Shown here: piece after piece, positions 37,580-46,331 of the stretch
How the letters are laid out: each line of letters starts with the position of its first letter
Numbering within the stretch: position 1 is the stretch's first letter
Program-made: the position numbers and the translations under genes
The notes under the pieces: model-generated
Told to the model about the DNA's origin: nothing
The model's input: only the letters and a program-made list of their open reading frames with translations
The model's database searches: none
Assembly: GCF_000010785.1 (NCBI RefSeq)
Contig: NC_013799.1
Span: 1,426,001-1,490,000, forward strand
Length of the DNA stretch: 64,000 bases
Direction of reading: 5' to 3'
From: Hydrogenobacter thermophilus TK-6
GTDB taxonomy: Bacteria > Aquificota > Aquificia > Aquificales > Aquificaceae

Positions 37580-39763
37580 ATGTGGAGAGTTGTATATACA
37601 GGTCAAAGACCCCATTACGAAAACATAGCTCTGGATAGGATCATGCTTGATTTAAAGGCTGAGGGAAAAATTCCCAACACCATAAGGTTTTTGCAGTTCA
37701 AGCCTGAATGTGTGCTTATAGGCTTTCACCAATCGGTGGAGGAAGAGGTGAGAGTTGATTATACTCAGAGAGAAGGCATACAGGTAGGTAGAAGGATAAC
37801 AGGCGGGGGTGCTATATACTTTGACGAGACGCAGATAGGCTGGGAGGTGATAGCAGACATAAGAGATGTTGATGCTAAAAATTTTGAGGAGCTTACCGCT
37901 ATGATATGCAGAGCTGTAGCAAAAGGTCTCAGAAAGCTGGGAATAAAGGCGGACTTTAGACCAAGAAATGATATAGAGGTAGAGGGGCGGAAGATATCAG
38001 GTACAGGGGGCGTGTTTGAGGGCAATGCCTTTTTGTATCAGGGTACCATACTTATGGACTTTAATGTGGAAAGGATGTTAAAGTCCCTTCAGATACCTGT
38101 TGAAAAACTGACTTCCAAGGGTATAAAGTCTGCGGAGGACAGAGTAGAGTGGGTAAAGAGGGTTTTAGGCTATTTACCACCAAAAGAGGAAGTTTTTGAA
38201 GCTCTGCTCAGAGGCATTTCTGAAGAGCTGGGCATAAACTATCAGTGGGGGAACCTCACTGAGGAGGAGCTTGAGCTTCTTGATAGCAAGAGAGATTACT
38301 ATAAGAGCGACGAATGGATATATCATGTAAAGAGTGCAGTAAAAGACCAGGATACGCTTTTTGGCATACACAGATGCCCCGGTGGTACCTTCAGAGTGTC
38401 GGCAAAGATAGATACCAGAACTAAAGTTTTACAGCAGGTCATTATAAACGGCGACTTCTTTGTAAAGCCTCAGAGGATCATTTACGACCTGGAAGCCTAT
38501 CTAAAGCACACACCCATTGATAATTTGGAAAGCAGAATAAGGGAGTTCTTCAAAGACAGGGATTGGGAAGGGCTAAACCTGAGCGCAGAAGACTTTGTTG
38601 ACGCTATTCTATTCCCCCTTAGGAAAGCGGAGGGCTTACAGCTGGGTATTGAAAAAAAAAGGCTCAATAACATAATAGCCAGCATAGGGGGCGGGCTGAT
38701 AGAGAACATTGAGAAAGCTAAGGTTATGCTCCTTCCTTACTGTGCCAAGCCAAGATGGTGCGATTACAGACATCTTGATGACTGCGGTGAGTGCGGGGGA
38801 TGCACCGTTGGAGATGCTTACAGGCTTGCCTACCAGAAGGGCATGATACCCATAACCATAACCTCCTTTGAGCTTCTTCGGGACACACTCCTATGGTGTG
38901 CGCAAAACGGTTATACATATATAGGACACTGCTGTTATGAGTTTTATGAGAAGCGATACGAAATATTTGCAAAAGCATCTAAGGAAGGTGCAAAAGGTGT
39001 ACTTTTGGACATAGTGGGAACCACATGCTACAGTTTGGGAGTGGAAGAGGAAGAGAGGGCTTATCATGGTGAGTTTACTGTTGAGTTGGACCTTATAAAG
39101 GAAGACATGCAGAGCATTATGTCCGCAAAACCGGATGTAGAAGCTCCAGACAAGAAAGAGGTCAAAAGAGACTTTGACTTTTCTCCTCACTTTTTGGACT
39201 TTAAACCCCCCTATTACAAAAAGCCAAAGGCTGCACCTACCCCTGAGGAGGACATGACAAGAACATCTATGCAAAAGGAAGTTTTTAAGGGAGAAGCTAC
39301 CATAGGAGAGGAGGCTGTCTCTTTCAAGGAGGCGGTAAAACTTCTGGTAAAGTGGATAAAAGAGTCCAAAAACCCCACCCTGGTGATAGGTCCTTTGCTC
39401 TTCTGGGATTGGAAGGAAAAGGAGCTTTTGGAAAAGGGAGAGGTGCTAAGAAGGCTAATAGAAAAGGTGGGAAGGTTTAATGTAAAAGTCATGCCAGATT
39501 ACAGACCCAAGCTCAAAAAGTACGACCCCACCGTAGAGATGGACCCACCCAATCCACACCACGCCGTCCTCTATGGGAAACACGACCTTACCCTTCTGGT
39601 GGGAGTGCATTGCTATAGGACTGACTTTGTGATAAGACTGCTCAAAAAACACACAGACACCAAGGTGGTAGCCCTTTGTGGACTCTATGGCCACCCTACA
39701 GCTGACCTTTCAACCAGCTTCACGGATGCGCAAAAACTTGAGGAAATTCTAAAAATGCTCTAA
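37580..39763 (+). CDS. Lipoate-protein ligase / DUF116 / CdhB-like three-domain fusion
   Basis: This 727-residue protein has three parts. The first (about 1-370) is lipoate ligase: VGRRITGGGAIYFDE at about 69-83, the catalytic-lysine motif RKISGTGG with Lys138, and a C-terminal accessory domain (CPGGTFRVSAKID ... GDFF). Part two (about 383-515) is DUF116, cysteine-rich: PYCAKPRWCDYRH and CGECGGCTVGDAY, then HCCYEF. A linker follows, then a CdhB-like domain (about 559-727: ATIGEEAVSFKEAV, LVIGPLLFWDWKEKELL, CGLYGHPTADLS), known from the epsilon subunit of archaeal acetyl-CoA synthase. AAGGAGG precedes the ATG. Lipoate ligases of sulfur-oxidising Hdr systems are candidates for relatives. No carrier protein is adjacent, so the target is unknown. 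Confidence 0.8.
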   Translation: MWRVVYTGQRPHYENIALDRIMLDLKAEGKIPNTIRFLQFKPECVLIGFHQSVEEEVRVDYTQREGIQVGRRITGGGAIYFDETQIGWEVIADIRDVDAKNFEELTAMICRAVAKGLRKLGIKADFRPRNDIEVEGRKISGTGGVFEGNAFLYQGTILMDFNVERMLKSLQIPVEKLTSKGIKSAEDRVEWVKRVLGYLPPKEEVFEALLRGISEELGINYQWGNLTEEELELLDSKRDYYKSDEWIYHVKSAVKDQDTLFGIHRCPGGTFRVSAKIDTRTKVLQQVIINGDFFVKPQRIIYDLEAYLKHTPIDNLESRIREFFKDRDWEGLNLSAEDFVDAILFPLRKAEGLQLGIEKKRLNNIIASIGGGLIENIEKAKVMLLPYCAKPRWCDYRHLDDCGECGGCTVGDAYRLAYQKGMIPITITSFELLRDTLLWCAQNGYTYIGHCCYEFYEKRYEIFAKASKEGAKGVLLDIVGTTCYSLGVEEEERAYHGEFTVELDLIKEDMQSIMSAKPDVEAPDKKEVKRDFDFSPHFLDFKPPYYKKPKAAPTPEEDMTRTSMQKEVFKGEATIGEEAVSFKEAVKLLVKWIKESKNPTLVIGPLLFWDWKEKELLEKGEVLRRLIEKVGRFNVKVMPDYRPKLKKYDPTVEMDPPNPHHAVLYGKHDLTLLVGVHCYRTDFVIRLLKKHTDTKVVALCGLYGHPTADLSTSFTDAQKLEEILKML

Positions 39764-40312
39764 TATGTAGCATAAAAAACTTCCTGCCAGAGGCAGCGTC
39801 AGGTTGTCATCCACCTTAAGAGGTAAAAGCTCTATCAGCGCACCAAAGAGCGACAGAATGATAGCTCTTCCCCACCCTAAAATAAAGTAAAGCACCAAAA
39901 AACTGCTTAAAAAGAAAGCCAAAAAGCCCTCCAAACTCTTGTCAAAGAGCTTGGTTCTTCCCAAGTGATAACCCACAAGGCTTGCAAAGGCATCACCTAC
40001 TGCAAGAAGGATCACGCCAATGGTGGCACAGTCTCCACCAAACATCAAAAAGCTGAGCATTATACCCAAGTTCGCCCAGAGAGCCTGTATGGAAGGTTTT
40101 TCCAAATTTTTTTCCCTTTCCAGGTAAAGGATACATCTGTAAACTACACCTAAGGAGTCTTGTCCCACCTTTTTTACCACCAGGATGTTTAAAAAAATCA
40201 CCACAAGAAAGGTAAAAAAAGTGAGGAAAGGTGGGAAGAGTTTTAGGGGTACTATCCACAGGCTTATAGCTATTAGGTGAAATAACTTCCTTCTTACCTC
40301 CAGACTCAGCAT
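39749..40312 (-). CDS. Dolichol kinase/phytol kinase-like CTP-dependent membrane kinase
   Basis: This 187-residue protein with about six predicted helices starts LSLEVRRKLFHLIAISLWIVPL (conserved histidine) and contains GDAFASLVGYHLGRTK and KSLEGFLAFFLSS. This is the pattern of the dolichol kinase/VTE5/CDP-diglyceride synthetase superfamily; the KS[LF]EG motif marks the polyprenol/phytol kinase branch. Substrate is not evident; a polyprenol for glycan synthesis or a phytol-like alcohol is possible. It overlaps the CBM48 gene by 7 bases. Confidence 0.8.
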   Translation of the reverse strand: MLSLEVRRKLFHLIAISLWIVPLKLFPPFLTFFTFLVVIFLNILVVKKVGQDSLGVVYRCILYLEREKNLEKPSIQALWANLGIMLSFLMFGGDCATIGVILLAVGDAFASLVGYHLGRTKLFDKSLEGFLAFFLSSFLVLYFILGWGRAIILSLFGALIELLPLKVDDNLTLPLAGSFLCYILEHF

Positions 40313-40593
40313 TTAACTACGCTGTCTGTTGAACCGTAAGGGTTAGGGACATAATCATCCGCATTGGGGTCGTTCTCCCACAGGCTACCATCTATGAGGT
40401 ACTTGAATCTGTATTCTCTGCCTTTTTTTAACCTCTTTACTATCCAAAAGCTACCATCCTTTTTCCTCTTCATCATCTCGGGCATCCAGCCATTCCATTC
40501 TCCCACCAGCTGCACCTGCTTAGCTTTTTCAAATTGAGCGGTGAAAGTAACCACGCAAACTCCCTGTTTCTCAAGGTACGTTTTCTTAATCAT
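40306..40593 (-). CDS. Stand-alone CBM48/AMPK-type glycogen-binding domain protein
   Basis: This 95-residue protein is one early-set domain, with QVQLVGEWNGWMPEMMKRKKDGSF and EYRFKYLIDGSLWENDPNADDYVPNPYGS. This is the AMPK beta/CBM48 fold that binds alpha-glucan. No enzyme is attached, and no glycogen gene lies in the window. A phosphate- or glucan-sensing adaptor role is possible. Its ATG is 12 bases after the shortened tnpB stop. Confidence 0.85.
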   Translation of the reverse strand: MIKKTYLEKQGVCVVTFTAQFEKAKQVQLVGEWNGWMPEMMKRKKDGSFWIVKRLKKGREYRFKYLIDGSLWENDPNADDYVPNPYGSTDSVVKC

Positions 40594-40604
40594 AGCCTAC
40601 CTGG

Positions 40605-41396
40605 TTACCTCAGCTGCACATTAGCGCACAGCTCAGGTGCCGAGCTATTTGTATTGCGCCACTTCAGGCTGGGGATAAACCCGGCAGGCGCTATTTCCCC
40701 AGCCATAGACCCTACCCCAGGTCGCAGAGTCTCACGCTCCCTTAAGGGAGTTCTCCCCACGTCCCCTGAAACCATTAAAGGCTTCAAGGGAGAGAGACAC
40801 CTGGGAAGCCTCTCAGGGAAGAGTGCAGTTAGCCCCTTGTCCTTCGGGCGCCAACCACACCCCACTACCCTCAGCACTCGCCAGAGATTATACGGAGACC
40901 TTCTTAGGTTCTGCGCAGTGCCTGAGTTCCTTCCATCGGTTGACTCAGACACCGTCCCTGACTCACGCTGAGAGCTTTCTATCAACGGAAGGTAATTTTT
41001 CGGGACTCTCTCAGATAACCCCAATCCTCGTTGAGGAGCATACTTGAGTATTCCTATCACGCTCGTGTATGCAGGGTTTACCTCCTTGATTGCTATCCCG
41101 TATCTTCTGGCAAGGCTAATAATCCTTTCCTTGAGCTTCTTGTAGCTGAAGCTGTGTCTTATCCTCCTTAATTTCCTTCCTGAGTAGTCTCCTTTGTGTC
41201 CTTTGTCCTTTATCTTGAGAGACTTTAGCTCGTTTCTTGTCTTTCCTTCAAGTAGTCTTTTGTATGCAAACCTCATGCAGGAAGACCATCTTCTCATAAG
41301 GTCGTCAAGTATCTTTCTCTCTTCTCCCTTGACCTTAAGCCTTGCCTGAATTGTCGTCTTAGCTGTCTTCATCTCAGCCGCACCTGTAATATCCAT
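40605..41396 (-). mobile_element. Shortened IS200/IS605 TnpB-like gene (internal deletion)
   Basis: This 263-residue frame starts with a TnpB N-terminal region (TTIQARLKVKGEERKILDDLM, SSCMRFAYKRLLEG, about residues 10-90). It then jumps to the C-terminal part near the RuvC-III region (RRYGIAIKEVNPAYTSVIGILKYAPQRGL) and a basic tail ending SSAPELCANVQLR. A full TnpB has about 400 residues; the RuvC-I and II motifs and the zinc ribbon are absent, so it cannot be a nuclease. No TnpA gene is adjacent. It is either a decayed insertion or an RNA-bearing remnant. CTCCCTTAAGGGAG at 40737-40750 is a palindrome near its 3' end. Confidence 0.75.
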
Positions 41397-41447
41397 TATT
41401 GTGCACTATTTCTTAACTGTTGTGAACCTCCTTTAAGATTATTGTAG

Positions 41448-41453
41448 TAAAAT
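41448..41453 (+). promoter_or_regulatory. -10 box of tldE, predicted leaderless
   Basis: TAAAAT ends seven bases before the ATG at 41461, between the tnpB remnant and tldE, and no Shine-Dalgarno is present. Confidence 0.5.
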
Positions 41454-41460
41454 CTTTCAC

Positions 41461-42783
41461 ATGGAAGACATAAAAAAGCTGGTTTCAAAGTATGTAAAAG
41501 CCTCTTTTGATTACGAGCTTTACCTGGAGATTACCAACAGGCAGCTTATAGAGGTTTCTGATGAAAAACTTGAAAACTTGGTAAAGGCTAAGGAAGCTGG
41601 CTTGGGTGTGAGAGTTTTGAAAGAAAACAGGATGGGATTTGCCTACACCACCGACCTAAAAGAAGATGCCATAAAGGACTGCGTGGAGAGAGCCATGGAA
41701 ATATGCGAGCTTACTCCTCCAGATGAGGGCTTTTCCTTTAACTGTCAGAAACCTGAGGAGGGTCCTCCCTGTCTATACGATGATGAGGGTGTGTCTGTCC
41801 CGACAGAGGACAAAGTAGAGCTGGTGATATCCATAGAAAAGAATGCAAAGAGCTTAGATAACAGAATAAAGGGTGTAAGAAAGGTCAGTCTGAGCGAAAA
41901 GCACTTAGAGACATACTGTTATAACTCGTGCGGACTTGAATACTACTGTAAAAGCACTTTCTACAGATCACTCATCTCAGCTCTTGCAGAAGAGAAAGGT
42001 GATGCATCCATATCCTACGACTACAGAGCTTCAAGAAGATTAAAAGAGCTGGACTTGGATGGCATGGTAAAGGATGTAGTTTTCAAGGCTACATCCCTGC
42101 TCCATCCTGAATCCTACGAGACAAAGGTGGTGCCTGTTATACTCTTTCGTGATGTGTCTGCCTCACTGCTTGAAGCCTTTGGTAGCATATTTTTGGGTGA
42201 GGCTCTTTTAAAAGATAGAACGCCTCTTAAGGGTAAGGTAGGAGAAAGTGTGTGTTCGGATGAGATTAGCATAATTGACGATGGCACGCTAAGCGGTGGC
42301 TATATGAGCTTTCCCTTTGATGCGGAGGGGATAAAAACCAAAAGAAATGTCTTGGTGGATAGAGGAGTTTTAAGGGGCTTCCTTCACAGCCTTTACACAG
42401 CAAAGAAGCTAAAGACTGAGCCAACAGGGAACTCTCTTAGGGAGAGTTTCAAAAGTCTGCCTGCATGTGGCATAACTAATCTGTACATAGATAAAAAAGA
42501 TGCAAAGCTGGAGGACCTCATAGGGTCTTATGAGGAAGTCTTTTTGGTGCTTGACCTGATGGGACTCCACACCGTTGATCCAGTGTCTGGGGACTTTTCC
42601 TTAGGTGCATCTGGTATAATTTATAAAAGAGGGCAAAAGGAGAAGAGCGTGAGGGGAGTTACCATAAGTGGTAATGTGCTTGAACTTTGGAAGAGCGTGG
42701 TAAAAGTGGGGGGCGATCTTACCTTCTATGGGAATGTAGGTTCTCCCTCTTTACTGATTGAGAAATTAACGGTGGGTGGGTGA
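41461..42783 (+). CDS. TldE/PmbA-family protein (non-catalytic partner)
   Basis: TldD/TldE heterodimers are metalloproteases that open unfolded or microcin-like peptides. The 440-residue protein matches the family in VREFLHSLYTAKK-like VLRGFLHSLYTAKKL, PTGNSLRESFKSLP and FSLGASGIIYKRGQ. The HExxxH zinc motif of TldD is absent; the equivalent stretch reads LLEAFGSIFLGEAL, so this is the TldE-type subunit. The catalytic TldD partner is not in this window. Confidence 0.88.
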   Translation: MEDIKKLVSKYVKASFDYELYLEITNRQLIEVSDEKLENLVKAKEAGLGVRVLKENRMGFAYTTDLKEDAIKDCVERAMEICELTPPDEGFSFNCQKPEEGPPCLYDDEGVSVPTEDKVELVISIEKNAKSLDNRIKGVRKVSLSEKHLETYCYNSCGLEYYCKSTFYRSLISALAEEKGDASISYDYRASRRLKELDLDGMVKDVVFKATSLLHPESYETKVVPVILFRDVSASLLEAFGSIFLGEALLKDRTPLKGKVGESVCSDEISIIDDGTLSGGYMSFPFDAEGIKTKRNVLVDRGVLRGFLHSLYTAKKLKTEPTGNSLRESFKSLPACGITNLYIDKKDAKLEDLIGSYEEVFLVLDLMGLHTVDPVSGDFSLGASGIIYKRGQKEKSVRGVTISGNVLELWKSVVKVGGDLTFYGNVGSPSLLIEKLTVGG

Positions 42784-42785
42784 TC

Positions 42786-43385
42786 ATGAAAAGACTTTTA
42801 GGACTTGCTTTCTGTCTGCTGGGTGTTTTTCTCATGCTTTTTGGAAGCCTGACCTCCTTTGAACTTTACGCAAAAGAAAGGCAGAGAAAAATAAACATAA
42901 ATATGGCAGGTTTCATATTAGATGTTTACAATGGAGCGCCTTCTTCAAAAATTCTTTATCCTGAGTACTCCACCGTAATACTAAAGACCCAGGATGGGAA
43001 AGTAATAACTACGGAAAACTTGTTGAAGGTTTTTGACGAAAGCATGTACTCTTCGGACCTTTACAAAGACAAGAGAGGTAATGAAATTTATGTGTATGTG
43101 AAAAAACCTACCTTGGGTGAATATCTGTACTTCTTTTTAGAGAATCCTCTATCTTTTGGTGTGCTCGTTTCCGGTGCTTTGATGCTTTTTGTGGGGCTTT
43201 TCCTCCTCTTCACTGCAGAAGTCAAGGCGGTAACGAGTAGGAAGGAGATAGATGATGGTTTTATAAATGGTCTTAAGGCTCTCAGATTAACGCTCTCCAC
43301 CAGCAGGATCATACCGGAGGAAAGTCTTAACCAAGCCAAAAGGATACTTGATGATATACTAAAAAAGTATGGGGGTAAGGTATGA
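42786..43385 (+). CDS. Unknown two-helix membrane protein
   Basis: This protein of about 199 residues has an N-terminal helix (LLGLAFCLLGVFLMLFGSL) and a second near residue 135 (SFGVLVSGALMLFVGLFLLF). Between them lies an extracytoplasmic domain of about 100 residues; a charged cytoplasmic tail follows. The layout is that of a bitopic signalling or assembly scaffold, but no family is recognised. ATG 42786 lies 2 bases after the tldE stop, and the stop overlaps the next start by 4 bases, so all three are one operon. Confidence 0.75.
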   Translation: MKRLLGLAFCLLGVFLMLFGSLTSFELYAKERQRKININMAGFILDVYNGAPSSKILYPEYSTVILKTQDGKVITTENLLKVFDESMYSSDLYKDKRGNEIYVYVKKPTLGEYLYFFLENPLSFGVLVSGALMLFVGLFLLFTAEVKAVTSRKEIDDGFINGLKALRLTLSTSRIIPEESLNQAKRILDDILKKYGGKV

Positions 43386-44599
43386 AAGTACTCGTTGTGT
43401 CCTTTGATAAAAGCTTGATAAAGGGTATAAAGGAAGCCTTGAAGGATTACGAGATCATAGATGTAAAGAACGGAGAGGAGGCTATAAATACTGTATCCAC
43501 TTATGTAGATGCTATAGTGTACGATGCCATATCCGGCTCCATATCGGAGGAAGACATAAATAACATGTACCAGAAGAGGTTTAAGGATGCCAAATACATA
43601 GTGCTGGTGGATGAGCTATTCCCCGTTGATATGAACAATATAATAGTAAAAAAGAAGGTGAAACTGCCCAGGGAGGAGGCCCTTAGCAGGATAAAAGAGG
43701 CGCTTTTGGAAGAGCCCAAGGAAGAGGAACTGCCTACCGCTCTTCCAGAGATAGAATTGGTATCTCCTCCTTTACCGCAAATAGAAACAGGCTATACAGA
43801 AACCCCACCTTATGAAGAGGGGAGAAGAAAGGTGCTTGTAGTTTCCTTTGATAGCACCTTGACGGATACCATAAAGGCGACGCTCGGTACGGATTATGAC
43901 ATTACAAGCGTTAAGAATGTAAAGGAAGCTATGGAGAAGGCAAGAGAGGCTGATGTGATCATATTTGACACTATTTCTGGTGTTATAGCACAAAAGGCTC
44001 TCATGGAGATGTCTCAGAGTGAAGAACTTTCCCAAAAGCAATACATCCTTCTCATAGATGAGCTTTTCACCATAGATGTGGACAGCATACCTCTTCCTTA
44101 CAAGTATTCCTTCTCAAGGGAAGCACAGCTTGGAAGAGCCATAGAGAAGGCAAGAGAGCTTTTGAAAGCCCCTCCTCCCATTGAGGCAAAACCGGCAGTG
44201 GAAGAAAGCCCACCTCCCCCTCAAGAGGTTTCCGAGGAAGTGCTGGGTCTTTTGGATGAGCTTTTCAAAGAGCAGAAAGAAGAAATTCCTCTGGAACCTA
44301 CATTTGAAAAGGCGGAAGAAACTCCCCCCAAGTCAGAAAAACCCCTTTTAGAACCTACTGCTATTGACCTGAGCCATCTTGAAAAAACTCTGAAGGAGCA
44401 TATAAAGGAGGTCCTCTCACAGAAAGTTTTAGAAGAAGCCTTTAAAGATGCACTGCAAGAGCTATCTATGGTATCCTCCCTTGAGAAGGTCCTAAAGGAA
44501 GAGATAAACAGGCAGCTCTCACTCATAGATGTAGCTTCTATAATAAGGGAAGAGGCTTCCAAAGCGCTCAGGGAGAGGCTAAAAGAACTTATTACTTGA
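43382..44599 (+). CDS. Tandem pseudo-receiver protein with Pro-rich linker
   Basis: This 405-residue protein has two receiver-like domains (about 1-115 and 145-265). Each opens VLVVSFD and has a predicted phospho-site position in YDAISG and FDTISG. A shared motif follows: VLVDELFPVD in the first, LLIDELFTID in the second. The acidic pair at the first strand, the Thr/Ser and the usual KP are missing, so phosphorylation is doubtful. A Pro/Glu-rich linker (about 265-330) and a helical C-terminus (heptad-like LEKTLKEHIKEVLSQ, then LKEEINRQLSL) follow, suggesting oligomerisation. It is coupled to the membrane protein and tldE. Confidence 0.75.
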   Translation: MKVLVVSFDKSLIKGIKEALKDYEIIDVKNGEEAINTVSTYVDAIVYDAISGSISEEDINNMYQKRFKDAKYIVLVDELFPVDMNNIIVKKKVKLPREEALSRIKEALLEEPKEEELPTALPEIELVSPPLPQIETGYTETPPYEEGRRKVLVVSFDSTLTDTIKATLGTDYDITSVKNVKEAMEKAREADVIIFDTISGVIAQKALMEMSQSEELSQKQYILLIDELFTIDVDSIPLPYKYSFSREAQLGRAIEKARELLKAPPPIEAKPAVEESPPPPQEVSEEVLGLLDELFKEQKEEIPLEPTFEKAEETPPKSEKPLLEPTAIDLSHLEKTLKEHIKEVLSQKVLEEAFKDALQELSMVSSLEKVLKEEINRQLSLIDVASIIREEASKALRERLKELIT

Positions 44600-46331
44600 C
44601 AAAGAGCATCTCGCTTTTGTACCATCCCCAAACGGTAGGGAAGAAGTTGCCAAACTTGGGATATACAGCAAGCATGCTTTTGGGCGTAGCTATAAATATC
44701 ATGGGTTGCTCTTGAGTTATTATAAGAAAGGCTCTTTTGTATATTTCCACTCTTTTTTCCGGATTTAGCTCTCTTGCTCCCTCGTCAAAAAGTTCATCCA
44801 CTTGCCTCTCCCAAGGAGTTTGAGGTGTTTCCTGCCTTGGGTTCCACATGTGCAATGTTCCAGAGGAGTGCCAGACATTCCTGCCAAAGTAGGGGTCTAA
44901 GCTGCCTGTAAGCCCTATTATAACCGCCTCCCAATCGTAAGGTGGTGAGCTTATCTTTGAAACTAAGGTGTTAAAATCTATGGGTCTGAATATAACCTTC
45001 ACACCTATCTTCTCCAGGTCTTCCTTTATTATGTTCCCTATGGTTTCCCTCTCTTTGTTGCCTGCGTTGGTAAGAAGTACTATCTCAAGCTTGTGTCCAT
45101 CAGGGTCTTCCAACACTCCGTCACCATCCCTGTCTTTGAACCCAATACTTTCAAGCATCTTTCTGGCGAGTTTAAGGTCATACTTGTACTTGGGGTAGTA
45201 GTTCTCATCGTAATATGGTCTGTTGGCGGGTGTGATGGGTGTGTAAAGGGGCTGGGCAAGCCCGTTATACACAAGATAGCATATACCTTCCCTGTCTATG
45301 GCATGAGATATAGCTTCTCTGAAGGTCTTATTTTGAAACCACCTGAGTTTATACTCAGGTATCTTGGCTCTTGGGTTCTGGTTAAAAACAAGAAAGGTGG
45401 TAGAAGGTGTAGGACCAAGGTCGTAAAGCTGGACAGACCTTATCCTTGACATAAACAGCAGATCTTGGGGTCTCACACCTATGTAATCAGCATCCTTTTT
45501 GGAGAATCTTAAAAGAGCTGTGTCTGGGTCTTGCACTATGATGCCTGTTAGCCTCTTTATGTAAGGTAGTTTATTTCCGTAAGGATCTCTCTCATAATAG
45601 TATGGATTTGCTTGGTACTCAACAAACTGTCCCTTTACATACCTCTTTATCACATAAGGTCCAGTCCCCACTATCTCCTTAGGGTCTGTGTCCACATTCC
45701 AAGCTGTGGAGAAATTTCCTTCTTTTACATACCTTTCCAGCTTGTGCTTGGGAAGTATGGAAGCGCTCAAGGTCTGGAGAAAGGGTGCGAAAGGCTCGGG
45801 CAGATTAAATTCTACCGTGTACCTGTCTATTTTTTTTACGAATTCTTGCGCATCCTTCTGACTCTTTATAATCCCTCTGAGTATGTCTCCTGTAGAGTTG
45901 GGAATGTCCTTATTAAGATAGAGATCTCTGTATGTGAAGACCACATCGTCGGCGGTAAAGTCGGTGCCATCGCTCCACTTTACATCCTTTCTAAGATGGA
46001 ACACATAGCGTCTCCCTCCATCTTGCTCCTCCCAGCTTTGGGCAAGATCTGGTACCACCTGCATAGTTTTGAGGTCCGTCTTGGTAAGTCCAGTAAACAG
46101 ATAGTTTAAAACTGCTGTGGAGGTGGTCTCCTGCGCCACAACCGGGTTTAAGGTTTTGGGGTCACCATTTAATATAAAGTGCATGCTCCCTCCTTCTTTG
46201 CCTTTTGAAGGAACAAACTCGGAAGGAGAGAGTTTAATAAAGCTCACATTTTCTGAAGAAGGTGAGGAGGAGAGATAGAAGGGTAAAAATGCCAAAAGTA
46301 CAAAGACTATAGCTAAAAAAGTGCCCCTCAT
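44592..46331 (-). CDS. Peptide/nickel ABC transporter substrate-binding protein
   Basis: This 579-residue SBP_bac_5-type protein has a hydrophobic signal (FLAIVFVLLAFLPFYLSS). The family signature is HFILNGDPKTLNPVVAQET and YVFHLRKDVKWSDGTDFTADDVVFTY. It probably binds oligopeptides in the periplasm. No permease or ATPase is adjacent; it is instead the last gene of the ppa-kdsD-dxr run, overlapping dxr by 4 bases. Confidence 0.9.
   Translation of the reverse strand: MRGTFLAIVFVLLAFLPFYLSSSPSSENVSFIKLSPSEFVPSKGKEGGSMHFILNGDPKTLNPVVAQETTSTAVLNYLFTGLTKTDLKTMQVVPDLAQSWEEQDGGRRYVFHLRKDVKWSDGTDFTADDVVFTYRDLYLNKDIPNSTGDILRGIIKSQKDAQEFVKKIDRYTVEFNLPEPFAPFLQTLSASILPKHKLERYVKEGNFSTAWNVDTDPKEIVGTGPYVIKRYVKGQFVEYQANPYYYERDPYGNKLPYIKRLTGIIVQDPDTALLRFSKKDADYIGVRPQDLLFMSRIRSVQLYDLGPTPSTTFLVFNQNPRAKIPEYKLRWFQNKTFREAISHAIDREGICYLVYNGLAQPLYTPITPANRPYYDENYYPKYKYDLKLARKMLESIGFKDRDGDGVLEDPDGHKLEIVLLTNAGNKERETIGNIIKEDLEKIGVKVIFRPIDFNTLVSKISSPPYDWEAVIIGLTGSLDPYFGRNVWHSSGTLHMWNPRQETPQTPWERQVDELFDEGARELNPEKRVEIYKRAFLIITQEQPMIFIATPKSMLAVYPKFGNFFPTVWGWYKSEMLFVK

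Noticed and set aside
40534-40971. A 145-residue plus-strand frame over the 3' end of the tnpB remnant
   Set aside because: It is the shadow of the minus-strand tnpB frame, has no start signal and no recognisable protein pattern.
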